From the NCBI GenBank assembly GCA_028288705.1, contig JAQBNH010000019.1:62001-126000 (forward strand): a stretch of 64,000 nucleotides of DNA, read 5' to 3'. A program made the translations under genes and the position numbers. The stretch comes from Ferruginibacter sp. (GTDB lineage: Bacteria > Bacteroidota > Bacteroidia > Chitinophagales > Chitinophagaceae). Below the pieces are notes generated by a model, which saw only the letters and a list, made by a program, of their open reading frames with translations, searched no databases and had not been told where the DNA came from. Below, one piece after another: positions 34,922 through 44,013 of this stretch (positions are counted from its first letter, which is position 1; each line of letters begins with the position of its first letter).

Positions 34922-35671
34922 ATGTCAACAGCAGGTTTAAACTTGAAGTATCTGCGGAAGTTACGTGGCTGGACGCAGGAAGAATTCGCGAATAAATTAA
35001 ACATTAAAAGGTCGCTGATCGGTGCTTATGAAGAAGAGCGCGCAGATCCCCGCCTGGATGTGCTGGAAATTGTTGCGGATATTTTTAAGCTCAGCCTGGA
35101 CGAACTGCTGTTGAAAGACCTGAGCAATCAGTCTGGCAGTTATTTGCAGAAACGCCGCCAGCAGAAGATGATGACGGCCGACCGGAATGTGATCCATTTC
35201 GTGCCGGTAAAAGCTGCGGCTGGTTACCTGGCCGGTTATGCAGATAATGAATTCATTGATGAACTCAACACCTTCACCCTGCCGATGCTGAGTGGTGGAA
35301 ACTACCGCGCCTTCGAGATCATCGGGGATAGTATGATGCCCACGCCAAGCGGCAGTATCATCGTTGGGGAGAAAATTGAAAGTACAGAAGACATAAAAAA
35401 TAATACGGCCTATATCGTGGTGAGCCGCAACGAAGGGATCGTGTACAAGCGTATTGTAAAAAGCAACCGCAGTAAGAAAGTCTCTTTGGTGAGTGATAAC
35501 CCTGCCTATCAGCCTTACCAGGTAAACCAGGAAGATATCCTGGAACTCTGGCAGGCGCAAGTGGTGATCGGTAAGATCGCGCAGCAGCAACGCTGGGATG
35601 TGAATGTACTGGCCAACCTCGTGAATAATTTACAGGACCAGGTGAGTACGTTGAAGAAGAAGATGAATTAG
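34922..35671 (+). CDS. LexA-like HTH-S24 peptidase regulator
   Basis: A 249-residue repressor. Residues 6-65 form a Cro/C1-type HTH (LKYLRKLRGWTQEEFANKLNIKRSLIGAYEEERADP). Residues 95-185 form an S24/LexA-type self-cleaving domain with catalytic Ser137 (IIGDSMMP) and Lys176 (VYKRIV), and a likely Ala-Gly cleavage bond at 100-101 (KAAAGYLAGY). The C-terminus (LANLVNNLQDQVSTLKKKMN) is a short coiled coil. It probably represses its own gene through the two CTAA-N5-TTAG sites and is released by self-cleavage or ligand after a stress such as DNA damage; targets beyond itself are unknown. Confidence 0.85.
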   Translation: MSTAGLNLKYLRKLRGWTQEEFANKLNIKRSLIGAYEEERADPRLDVLEIVADIFKLSLDELLLKDLSNQSGSYLQKRRQQKMMTADRNVIHFVPVKAAAGYLAGYADNEFIDELNTFTLPMLSGGNYRAFEIIGDSMMPTPSGSIIVGEKIESTEDIKNNTAYIVVSRNEGIVYKRIVKSNRSKKVSLVSDNPAYQPYQVNQEDILELWQAQVVIGKIAQQQRWDVNVLANLVNNLQDQVSTLKKKMN

Positions 35672-35915
35672 GGGGTTGGTTGATTGGTTGATTAGTGGAG
35701 ATTGGTTGAGTAGTTGAATAGTTGATTGGTTGAGTAATCGGTAGTTGGAAGGTGGATGAGGTGAGTAGATGATTGGTTGAGGGGTTGATTAGTTGAATAG
35801 TTGATTAGTTGAATGGTTGATTAGTGGAGTAGTGAGGAGTTGATGGGTTGGGTGAGAGGTTGATTGGTTGAGCACTTGATTGGTAGAGTATTGGAAAGGT
35901 GGATTAGTTAGTTAG
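35672..35915. repeat. Low-complexity TTGATTGGTTGA tract
   Basis: A degenerate tandem run with units such as GGTTGATTGGTTGATTAG and GTTGAATAGTTGATTGG, strongly biased to G and T on the plus strand. It starts right after the stop codon of the HTH-S24 gene and matches the tract before ftsY. The rest of the gap to ssb (35916-36040) shows no gene. Confidence 0.75.
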
Positions 35916-36040
35916 TGCTTAGCAGCCTTGGCAGACGATAACTTGTGCATAAAAAATTAAAAGCAGTAGCCGGCGGGCGGGACGCGATACATAACTTTAG
36001 CAAATTCAGATACATCGATTAATAATTAAAAATTACAGTT

Positions 36041-36475
36041 ATGATTAAGTTACAGATTGTTGGAAATCTTGGGAAAGATTGCATCGTCAAAGAAGTGAAT
36101 GGTAAAAATGTGATCAATTTTAGCGTGGCGCATACAGAAAGGTATAAGGACGGCCAGGGCAATCAAAAGGAAAGAACGACCTGGGTAGAATGTGCCTACT
36201 GGACAGACAGGACAACCGTTTCACAATATTTAATTAAAGGGAAAATGGTATATGCAGAAGGTTCTCCTGAAGCGGATGCTTATACAAATAAAGAAGGCGT
36301 TGCCTCGGCTACTTTGCGCATGCGCGTCCAAAACCTGCAATTGTTGGGTGGTGGTACAGATGGACAAGGTTCTACGCAGGGTGCTGCAAGCCAGGTTGGA
36401 TATGCACAGGCGCCTGCGATGCGCACTCCTCCTGCTCCGGTGAACAGCAGTATGGATGATGACCTTCCTTTCTAA
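36041..36475 (+). CDS. ssb: Single-stranded DNA-binding protein
   Basis: A 144-residue SSB. The OB fold spans residues 1-105 (MIKLQIVGNLGKDCIVKEV, VINFSVAHTERYKDGQGN, TTWVECAYWTDRTTVSQYLIKGKMVYAEG), then a flexible Gly/Gln/Pro-rich linker and the acidic tip DDDLPF that recruits partner proteins. It coats single-stranded DNA in replication and repair. SSB genes may be duplicated in Bacteroidota, so whether this is the main or an accessory copy cannot be told from this window. Confidence 0.93.
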   Translation: MIKLQIVGNLGKDCIVKEVNGKNVINFSVAHTERYKDGQGNQKERTTWVECAYWTDRTTVSQYLIKGKMVYAEGSPEADAYTNKEGVASATLRMRVQNLQLLGGGTDGQGSTQGAASQVGYAQAPAMRTPPAPVNSSMDDDLPF

Positions 36476-36489
36476 CAAAATCTTTAGGA

Positions 36490-36530
36490 AAATGAAAAAA
36501 GCAAAAGTTCGTCTTTTGCTTTTTTCATTT
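36490..36530. terminator. Bidirectional terminator between ssb and a minus-strand gene
   Basis: Perfect 18-bp stem (36490-36507 and 36513-36530; core GCAAAAG / CTTTTGC) with a TTCGT loop and A/T runs on both flanks. It serves ssb on the plus strand and the convergent gene on the minus strand. Confidence 0.9.
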
Positions 36531-36533
36531 GTA

Positions 36534-36812
36534 TTAATTCGTGGGCGATTCTGCCTCGCTTAATTTATTGTCAGCATAAAACTTATCCCTGTGCTCTTTA
36601 AATTCGTCGAGCAGGCTGCTCATGATCGTGATACTGGAATCCACTTCTTCGTGGATGTCCGGTAATTTATCACTTAGCAAATCCACGCCGAGGTTAATAT
36701 TATCCGCTTCCACCTGGGCGATCTTTTTCAAAACAGCTGTCTGGCTATTCTTCAGATCGTCCAGTTCACGCAGGATCTTATCCATTAACTGTAATTGTTG
36801 TAATTTTTCCAT
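36534..36812 (-). CDS. Small coiled-coil hypothetical protein
   Basis: A 92-residue, highly charged, helical protein. Heptad-like runs (LQQLQLMDKILRELDDLKNS, AVLKKIAQVEADNINLGVDL, LLDEFKEHRDKFY) predict a coiled coil over most of the length. No signal peptide, membrane segment or known domain. It converges on ssb through the shared terminator; no functional link is visible. Confidence 0.65.
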   Translation of the reverse strand: MEKLQQLQLMDKILRELDDLKNSQTAVLKKIAQVEADNINLGVDLLSDKLPDIHEEVDSSITIMSSLLDEFKEHRDKFYADNKLSEAESPTN

Positions 36813-36912
36813 GTCGAAATATTTTGAAATCTATTTAAAACAAACATCATGCAGGAAATAAACGGGGTAGTCATGCCGGGTTTCGCTGCTGATAGTTTGC
36901 CATAACAGTTAT

Positions 36913-39858
36913 ATGAAAAGAATTTTCCTGGTAACCATCCTCTCCGTTTTGTGTTGCGCTGTTTTCGGGCAGACAAACTATGCGTCATTTGTGAATCCGT
37001 TTATCGGCACTGGCGGCCATGGCCATACTTATCCCGGTGCTACATTGCCTCATGGGATGGTGCAGTTAAGTCCGGATACCCGCCTCGATGGCTGGGATGG
37101 TTGCGGCGGTTATCATTATTCCGATCATTATATCTATGGGTTCTCACATACGCATTTAAGCGGCACGGGCGTGAGTGATTATGGCGATATCCTGGTTGCC
37201 CCAATGAGCGGCAAGCCTTCCCCGGATAATAAAATGTACGGGTCAAACTTTGATCATGCTTCCGAAAAAGCAAGCGCCGGATTTTACAGCGTTCACCTGC
37301 AGGATGACGACATTGATGCGGCATTAACCGCAACCACGCGCGTGGGTTTTCATCATTATACATTTAATAAAAAAGAGGCGCAATATATCATCCTGGATCT
37401 GAAACACCGCGATGAAGTGCTGGAATCTTCTTTAAAAATCGAAGATAAATTTACCATCAGCGGATTGCGCAGGAGCAAGGCCTGGGCGACCAATCAGTAT
37501 GTATATTTCGTGATGAAATTTTCAAGGCCCATTGTTGGATCCGGCGTATGGAAAAATGATTTGTTGCAAACCGGTAACACGCACGATGCTTCTGGCAAAA
37601 ACCTAAAAGCGTTTTTTCAATTTGACACAAAAGAAAAAGACCTTTTAGTGAAAGTAGCGATCTCGGCGGTGAGTTTGGAAGGTGCGATGAAAAATTTAGC
37701 GGCTGAATTGCCGGGCTGGGATTTCAATGCGACCAAACTGGCTGCAGAAAAAGCCTGGAATAAAGAATTGTCGAAGATCGAGATCAGCACGACTGATGAA
37801 AACAAACGCGCGATATTTTACACAGCATTGTATCATACTGCTGTTGTGCCCAATATCAACATGGATGTGGACGGCAGCTATCGCGGACGTGATAACGCGA
37901 TTCATAAGGCAGAGGGATTCACCAACTATTCGGTGTTCTCTTTGTGGGATACTTACCGTGCTGCAAACCCTTTGTACACGCTGATTGATAGGGAGCGTAC
38001 CCTCGATTATATCAAAACCTTTTTAGCGCAATACCAGCAGGGAGGAAGACTGCCGGTCTGGGAACTCGCTAGTAACGAAACAGATTGCATGATCGGTTAC
38101 CACAGCATCCCGGTGATCGTTGATGCCTACAACAAAGGCATCCGTGATTTTGATACAAAGCTCGCGCTGGAAGCGATGAAAAAATCAGCTACCTGGAATC
38201 ACCTCGGCTTGCCGGCCTACATCAGCAACGGCGTCATCAGCATTGATGACGAGCATGAGAGCGTGAGTAAGACATTGGAGTATGCCTATGACGACTGGTG
38301 CATTGCGATTTTTGCTAAACAGCTCGGCGATAGCGCGACCTACAAAGAATATATTCAGCGCGCGCAGTATTATAAAAACACGCTTGACCTGAATTCCGGG
38401 TTTATGCGCCCGCGGAAAAATGGTGGCTGGTTGCAACCTTTCGATCCGCGCGAAGTGAATAATAATTTTACCGAAGCGAATAGCTGGCAGTATTCGTTTT
38501 ATTTCCCGCAGGATATTTCGGGCTATTTAAAATTGACAGGCGGTGCAAAAAACCTGGAAACGAAGCTGGATAGTTTGTTCAGCACTTCTTCTCAAACCAC
38601 CGGACGGGATCAAAGTGATATCACGGGATTGATCGGGCAGTATGCACATGGCAATGAACCGAGTCACCATATCATTTATCTCTACGATTTTGCCGGAAGA
38701 CCGGATAAGGCACAAGGGCTCATACACAAAGTGATGAATGAATTTTATACCAATGCGCCTGATGGATTGATCGGCAATGAAGATTGCGGGCAGATGAGCG
38801 CCTGGTACGTTTGGAGTGCGCTGGGCTTTTATCCTGTGACGCCGGGAACAGGTAAATATATGCTGGGCACACCTGCATTTGCCAATACAAAAATTCACCT
38901 GGAAAATGGTAAGACCTTTAACATCAATGCTGCGGGAATTAGCAACGCTGCGCATTACGTGCAATCCGTGAACCTGGTTCCTGCCCGTTATTCTTACAGC
39001 AACCGCGCAGAAACGATTACAGATATTCAGCATAGCGAAATCCTGAAAGGCGGCGTATTGAGTTTTAAAATGATCGATAAGCCCGTGCCGGATCTGCGAA
39101 AAACTATTCCCTCTTATGGCCTCGCCAATTTGGAAAAGGAGTTGCAGATCGTGATCAACCCCGTGATCAATGGCGGAGATATTTCATTCAAGAAAACAAA
39201 ATCAGTATCGATTTCTGCCATGCCCGGGCTCAACATTTATTACAGCATGGACGGTTCTGTTCCGACAAATAGAAGTCTGCATTATACAAAGCCTTTACAA
39301 CTCACCACATCCTTAACCCTGAAAGCCATCGCTGAAAATGCAGCGGGCAAAACCAGCCTGGTCAGCAGCGCTGAATATTTTAAAGTGCCGAATGAGTGGT
39401 CGCTGGCGTTGAACAATCCGTACGAGCGGCAATTTGATGGTGGGGGAAAAGAAGCATTAATCGATGGTGTGCATGGTTCTGTGAACTGGCGAAAGGGCAA
39501 CTGGCAGGGCTATCAAAAAAATGATGTGGATGTAGTGATTGATTTGAAAGAAACTAAAACCATCAGCGAAGCGACCGTTGGTTTTTTACAGGATTCACAG
39601 GCCTGGATCATTATGCCGAAACAAGTGAAAGTTTTCACTTCGCTAAATGGGAAAGATTTTACGGAAGTCTATAGCGGAGAAAATTTTCTTCCTGCCGAAG
39701 ATTTGCATATCCAGGTAAAAAAAGTGGAAGCGCGATTTGCAGCTACTGCTGCCCGTTATGTGAAGGTTGTCGCTATACAATTCGGCAAGATGCCGGCCTG
39801 GCATGAAGGCGCGGGTGGCGATACACATATTTTTGTGGATGAGATTGAAATAAAGTAA
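36913..39858 (+). CDS. GH92 alpha-1,2-mannosidase with C-terminal binding domains
   Basis: A 981-residue secreted enzyme with signal peptide MKRIFLVTILSVLCCAVFGQ. Residues about 25-720 are a GH92 exo-alpha-mannosidase: NPFIGTGGHGHTYPGATLPHG, SHTHLSGTGVSDYGD, the long catalytic-domain segment with LPVWELASNETDCMIGYHS, GNEPSHHIIYLYDFAGRPD and GNEDCGQMSAWYVWSALGFYP. Residues about 735-815 form a chitobiase/beta-hexosaminidase C-terminal-type domain (YYSMDGSVPTNRSLHYTKPL), and 830-981 a discoidin-like (F5/8 type C) carbohydrate-binding domain. It trims alpha-mannose from N-glycans or yeast mannan in the periplasm or outside the cell, using Ca2+. It stands alone, not in a typical SusCD utilisation locus. 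Confidence 0.93.
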   Translation: MKRIFLVTILSVLCCAVFGQTNYASFVNPFIGTGGHGHTYPGATLPHGMVQLSPDTRLDGWDGCGGYHYSDHYIYGFSHTHLSGTGVSDYGDILVAPMSGKPSPDNKMYGSNFDHASEKASAGFYSVHLQDDDIDAALTATTRVGFHHYTFNKKEAQYIILDLKHRDEVLESSLKIEDKFTISGLRRSKAWATNQYVYFVMKFSRPIVGSGVWKNDLLQTGNTHDASGKNLKAFFQFDTKEKDLLVKVAISAVSLEGAMKNLAAELPGWDFNATKLAAEKAWNKELSKIEISTTDENKRAIFYTALYHTAVVPNINMDVDGSYRGRDNAIHKAEGFTNYSVFSLWDTYRAANPLYTLIDRERTLDYIKTFLAQYQQGGRLPVWELASNETDCMIGYHSIPVIVDAYNKGIRDFDTKLALEAMKKSATWNHLGLPAYISNGVISIDDEHESVSKTLEYAYDDWCIAIFAKQLGDSATYKEYIQRAQYYKNTLDLNSGFMRPRKNGGWLQPFDPREVNNNFTEANSWQYSFYFPQDISGYLKLTGGAKNLETKLDSLFSTSSQTTGRDQSDITGLIGQYAHGNEPSHHIIYLYDFAGRPDKAQGLIHKVMNEFYTNAPDGLIGNEDCGQMSAWYVWSALGFYPVTPGTGKYMLGTPAFANTKIHLENGKTFNINAAGISNAAHYVQSVNLVPARYSYSNRAETITDIQHSEILKGGVLSFKMIDKPVPDLRKTIPSYGLANLEKELQIVINPVINGGDISFKKTKSVSISAMPGLNIYYSMDGSVPTNRSLHYTKPLQLTTSLTLKAIAENAAGKTSLVSSAEYFKVPNEWSLALNNPYERQFDGGGKEALIDGVHGSVNWRKGNWQGYQKNDVDVVIDLKETKTISEATVGFLQDSQAWIIMPKQVKVFTSLNGKDFTEVYSGENFLPAEDLHIQVKKVEARFAATAARYVKVVAIQFGKMPAWHEGAGGDTHIFVDEIEIK

Positions 39859-42174
39859 TTCTGCGGCCGGGACTGCTGTTTTTCAGCAACGACAAAATAA
39901 AACGGATGCCGCACCCAACGGCGTTGAAGCCGCCGTCTGGTCTCCCGACCAACGGCATGAACGAAATGCCCTCGCGCCGGTGTTCCTGAGGGGCCAGTAC
40001 TGTTTTCAGGTTTTGCCGGACTGTTTCCTGTTTTTATATAGGATGTCTTTTATCAAGCGCCGCCGTGGTTGGTGTTTTTCACCAACCACAAATTAGGTAA
40101 GCTAATATTTATCTCCAACCGATTAGCTGAAATCGTCAAGCTCCTTAACCTTATTACTTCTTTACTTTTTTTCTTGACAAAAAAAGTAACAAAAAAGTCA
40201 AGAAGCAACGATATACAGCCCGTTGCTTCGGCAGCTATGTGCAAACGCCGGTGCAAAGTAGGCTCAGCATTTATAAATCGTGACATCGGGGAGAATAGGT
40301 TGAAGTATTAGTAGCGGCAGTTACGCTGTTCCTCGCGGCAGTTTTCCTGAGGGCTGGTGCTGTTTTCAAGTGCTGCCATAGTCTTTCCGTTTCTTTCAAA
40401 GGATGTCCTTTACGAAGCGCCGCCGTGGTTGGTGTTTTTTAGCAACGACAAAATAAAATGGATGCTGCCCGCCTTTGCAAATCCGGGCATCGGAAGGAAA
40501 GCGTGAAGAAAATTGACTGGAATGGCGCGTTTAGCCTTTGTAGTTAGCTAACAGTGCCGGGAAAGAAAACAAAAGATCAGATGCGCGGTTTTGCTATTTG
40601 CTGGTAAGTCGCACAACAGTCAGGCTAAAGATGACGCTTGTTTTCTTTCCGCCATGAAAGGAGATTTTTAGTCCCGATCCTCAGGCGTCGGGATTACGCA
40701 GCCCTTGCTCCGACGCATTGTCGGAGTGCTCCTTTTCATCAAGGAAAAGGAGATCAGAGCCATCAAGAATTAATTATTTTTTCTTCTCTTGTTCTTAAAA
40801 TGAGAATCCGTTGTTACAGAAAATAGCAAATTTGTTTTTTCACCTTCCTTTTTTGCTTCTCCAAAAAAGGAACAAAAAAGGAGCCCGAAATCGATTACAT
40901 CCCCCGCGTTTGTTGCGGGGGAGGGAGCCCTGATTTAGCTTTTGTACTACTGTGGCTTCAACATTAGCAAATCGCAACGGCCTCCAAAACATGCGGTTCC
41001 CGAATGATCGGTGGCCCCGACCGAATGTGAAGCTGCTGCCGCCGTCTGGTCTCCGGACCAACGGCGTGAACGCACAGTTGAAGCGGTTGGTCGCCGTGGT
41101 AAGTGTCCTCACTAACCAGCAGTTGAAAAAAATATTACAGCGGTGGTTGCTGTTTTTCAACATCCACAAAATGAAACGGATGCCGGCCAGTGACGTTGAA
41201 GCCGCCGTCTGTTCTCCCGACCAACGGCATGAACGTACTGTCGATGCCACCACCGCCTTCTCAGCGACGTTTCGGGGATCGGACGGTGCGGAAAAAGACT
41301 TCATTCTCCGAATGTGGTTGGTGAAAAACACCAACCACGGCGAAAGGTACAACGATGTACCGCGCGTTTAAAAACCCTCGCCGGCTGGGATCGGCATTTA
41401 ACCGTCAAAAATCTTTGCTGCAAACGCTGCAACCAGATAACGAATTCGGTTACGAATTATCAATGCCCGGTTTACTTTGTACAACAGTTCAACATAGCTA
41501 TCCCGAAATCGGGCTGTATATCGATTTCGGTGCCGTTCTTTGGTTCTTTCTTGGGCAGACAAGAAAGAACAATAAAAAAATCATTTCACTCTCCTAATGT
41601 GGTTGGTGAAAAACACCAACCACGGCGAAAGGTACGACGATGTTCCGCGCGTTTAAAAACCCTGGCCGGCTGGGATCGGCATTTAACCATCAAAAATCTT
41701 TGCTGCAAACGCTTCAACCAGATAGGGAAGGCAGTTACGAATTATCAATGCCCGGTTTACTTTGTACAAAAGTTCAACAGAGCTATCCCGAAATCGGGCT
41801 GTATATCGATTTGGGTGCCCTTCTTTGGTTCTTTCCTGGGCAGGCAAGAAAGAACAAGAGAAAATAATACTGTTTTTAACCCGTTGGTCAGGAGACCAGA
41901 TGGGGGCGGCGCTCGCGAAGGCCTCCACATCGATGAAAGAAACTGACTGCCTGCAGAAACATGATGAACCCATTGGTCCGGAGACCAGACGGGGGCGGCG
42001 TTCGCTACGGCCTCCACGTTGATGAAAGAAACTCACTGCCTGCAGAAACATGATGAACCCATTGGTCAGGAGACCAGACGGGGGCGATCTTCGCGACGGC
42101 TTATCGAACCTGTTGGTCGTGAAACCCCGATCGTTCGGGGGGGGCTCATACACGCTTCGCGATCACCACAAAAT
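39859..42174. repeat. Composite intergenic repeat region, 2.3 kb
   Basis: No gene is supported here; all open frames run through repeats. Contents in order: a GGTCTCC box with CGGCATGAACG near 39930; a GTGGTTGGTG hairpin at 40065-40089; family B (GAAGCAACG / CGTTGCTTC) at 40201-40290; a second, degenerate copy of the hairpin block 360 bases later (about 40425); GGTCTCC boxes near 41045 and 41212; a degenerate hairpin near 41143; the 285-bp tandem duplication at 41312-41870; and three GGTCTCC boxes at about 41882, 41972 and 42062, spaced 90 bases. Many of these families also occur near 0.3-0.6, 5.9-6.2 and 27.4-28.9 kb. Confidence 0.8.
41312..41870. repeat. 285-bp tandem duplication
   Basis: Two copies start at the GTGGTTGGTG hairpins (41314 and 41599) and are nearly identical over about 270 bases, including the family C block with CCCGAAATCGGG at about 41503 and 41788. 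The period is exactly 285 bases. Confidence 0.85.
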
Positions 42175-42203
42175 AAAAAGTCCCGCAGTTCGCGGGACTT
42201 TTT
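42175..42203 (-). terminator. Terminator of the amino-acid permease gene
   Basis: Perfect 12-bp stem AAAAAGTCCCGC / GCGGGACTTTTT around an AGTTC loop, 21 bases after the stop of the minus-strand permease, with A runs that become the U tract of that transcript. Confidence 0.9.
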
Positions 42204-42224
42204 ATAATAAATATTTATGGTTGA

Positions 42225-43877
42225 TTAATTCTCCGCATCCTTAATGCCTAATTTCCTGCCAAACACTACCAGGTGAATCGCTGCAAATGCTAACGAAATA
42301 TAAAGTAATGTTCTGTCAGTATCGAAGCCAACACTATACTGGTGCAGGAAGCCAACGATCACTAACAATACGCAAAGACCGAGGCCGGTTAAGCGCGCAA
42401 CCTTCATGCCTTTACGATTTGTTGTTCCGTTACCCAGCTTACTATGCTTAGCGCCGTAAACAAGATAGATATCCATACCGATCAGCATCCAAACAATTAA
42501 GCGGATCCAGGTATCCATCGGCAGGAACACCATCATAAATAAACAAACGAAGATGCCCAGGATCGGTACAAGTGGTACCAGCGGTGTTTTGAAAGAACGT
42601 GGCAGTTCCGGCATTTTCCTGCGCATCACCCATACGCCAATACATACCAGGATGAACGCAAACAATGTTCCGATACTCGTCATTTCTCCAACCACACGGG
42701 CAGGCACAAACGCAGCGAATAAACTTACAAACACCATGAACAGCAAATTGCTTTTCGCCGGCGTTTGCGTTGTTGGATTTACGGTAGAAAAAATTCTTGG
42801 GATCAAACCATCTTTGCTCATACTAAAGAAGACGCGGCTCTGGCCCATCAGCATCACGAGGATAACCGATGCATAACCTGCAAGGATCGCTACGATGATC
42901 GCCCTGTTCAGCCATGGATAATCTGCATGAACAACACCTGCAGCATCAGTCGTACCCATATGATCGATCGCAATCGCAACCGGTGCAATCCCGTCTTTAC
43001 CAGCAAACGTGGTATAGCTGGTAACACCTGTCATTACGTGTGCAAACAAAATATAGAGGACCGTACAAATAGCCAGGGAACCTAAAATACCGATCGGCAT
43101 ATCACGCTTCGGATTTTTGGCTTCCTGCGCTGCCGTACTTACCGCATCAAAACCGATATAGGCAAAGAACACGATCGCTGCTGCACGGATAATTCCGCTG
43201 AAACCAAAGTTGCCAAAGGTTCCTGTATTATCAGGAATGTATGGTGTGTAGTTATCGTTGTTGATGTATTTCCAGCCAAGGAAAATAAACACCAGTACCA
43301 CCGCGATCTTTAAACCAACGATGATGCTGTTTACAAAAGCACTTTCCTTAGTTCCTTTGATCAGTAATAAACTCATCAGCACGATGATAAAAACGGCTGG
43401 CAAGTTAATGATACCGCCATCCCATGGTCCGACGGTGAGGTTATGCGGAAGCACGATATTAAAACCTTCCAGAAATTTTACGAGATAACGGCTCCAGCTG
43501 ATACCAACTGTTGCTGCACCTACGGCATATTCCAATACCAGGTCCCACCCAATGATCCAGGCGATGAATTCACCCATCGTTGCATAAGAATACGTATAGG
43601 CACTTCCCGCAACAGGGATCATAGAGGCGAACTCAGCGTAGCAAAGTCCGGCAAAAAGGCAACCCAATGCCGCAACTATAAAAGAAATCGTAATAGCAGG
43701 GCCTGCATGATTTGCAGCAGCCATACCGGTGATAGAAAATAAACCCGCACCAATGATCGCACCGATACCCAGGGCAATCAACCCCCAGGCGCCTAGTGAT
43801 CTTTTAAGGGTATGTTCACCCGTTTCACCGGCCTCGTTCATCAAGGCGGCCATTGGTTTTCTGACAAATAAACTCAT
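42225..43877 (-). CDS. APC-family amino-acid permease
   Basis: A 550-residue protein with about 13-14 membrane helices of the amino acid-polyamine-organocation superfamily, closest in layout to bacterial YfnA/CAT-type cationic amino-acid transporters. Typical sites: LGAWGLIALGIGAIIGAGLFSITG in helix one (the GAIIGAG substrate loop), FAGLCYAEFASMIPVAGSAYTYSY in helix three, FFAYIGFDAVSTAAQEAKNPKRDMPIGI in helix six, and MGQSRVFFSMSKDGLIP. It imports amino acids, probably by proton symport; the exact substrate is not determined by sequence. A single gene with its own terminator, divergent from the dicarboxylate symporter gene. Confidence 0.9.
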   Translation of the reverse strand: MSLFVRKPMAALMNEAGETGEHTLKRSLGAWGLIALGIGAIIGAGLFSITGMAAANHAGPAITISFIVAALGCLFAGLCYAEFASMIPVAGSAYTYSYATMGEFIAWIIGWDLVLEYAVGAATVGISWSRYLVKFLEGFNIVLPHNLTVGPWDGGIINLPAVFIIVLMSLLLIKGTKESAFVNSIIVGLKIAVVLVFIFLGWKYINNDNYTPYIPDNTGTFGNFGFSGIIRAAAIVFFAYIGFDAVSTAAQEAKNPKRDMPIGILGSLAICTVLYILFAHVMTGVTSYTTFAGKDGIAPVAIAIDHMGTTDAAGVVHADYPWLNRAIIVAILAGYASVILVMLMGQSRVFFSMSKDGLIPRIFSTVNPTTQTPAKSNLLFMVFVSLFAAFVPARVVGEMTSIGTLFAFILVCIGVWVMRRKMPELPRSFKTPLVPLVPILGIFVCLFMMVFLPMDTWIRLIVWMLIGMDIYLVYGAKHSKLGNGTTNRKGMKVARLTGLGLCVLLVIVGFLHQYSVGFDTDRTLLYISLAFAAIHLVVFGRKLGIKDAEN

Positions 43878-44013
43878 ACAGTTAGTTGATTTTTTTATTC
43901 AATAATGCGGAAAAATAAGCAATAAATTGTTACAAATGTTACCACTAATACATTTTTAAGCACGGGATGGCACAACAAGCATTAAGTCCTATATTGCAAC
44001 ACAATTTTTGCAT

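Noticed and set aside
39859..42174. Several open frames of 60-210 codons
   Set aside because: All run through dispersed repeats and hairpins, share peptides with frames in other repeat regions (such as PTNAVNE and WSPDQR), and show no domain, so they are not genes.
44008..44013. TTG start of the DAACS symporter
   Set aside because: The ATG two codons later is the better start; the extension adds only two residues.
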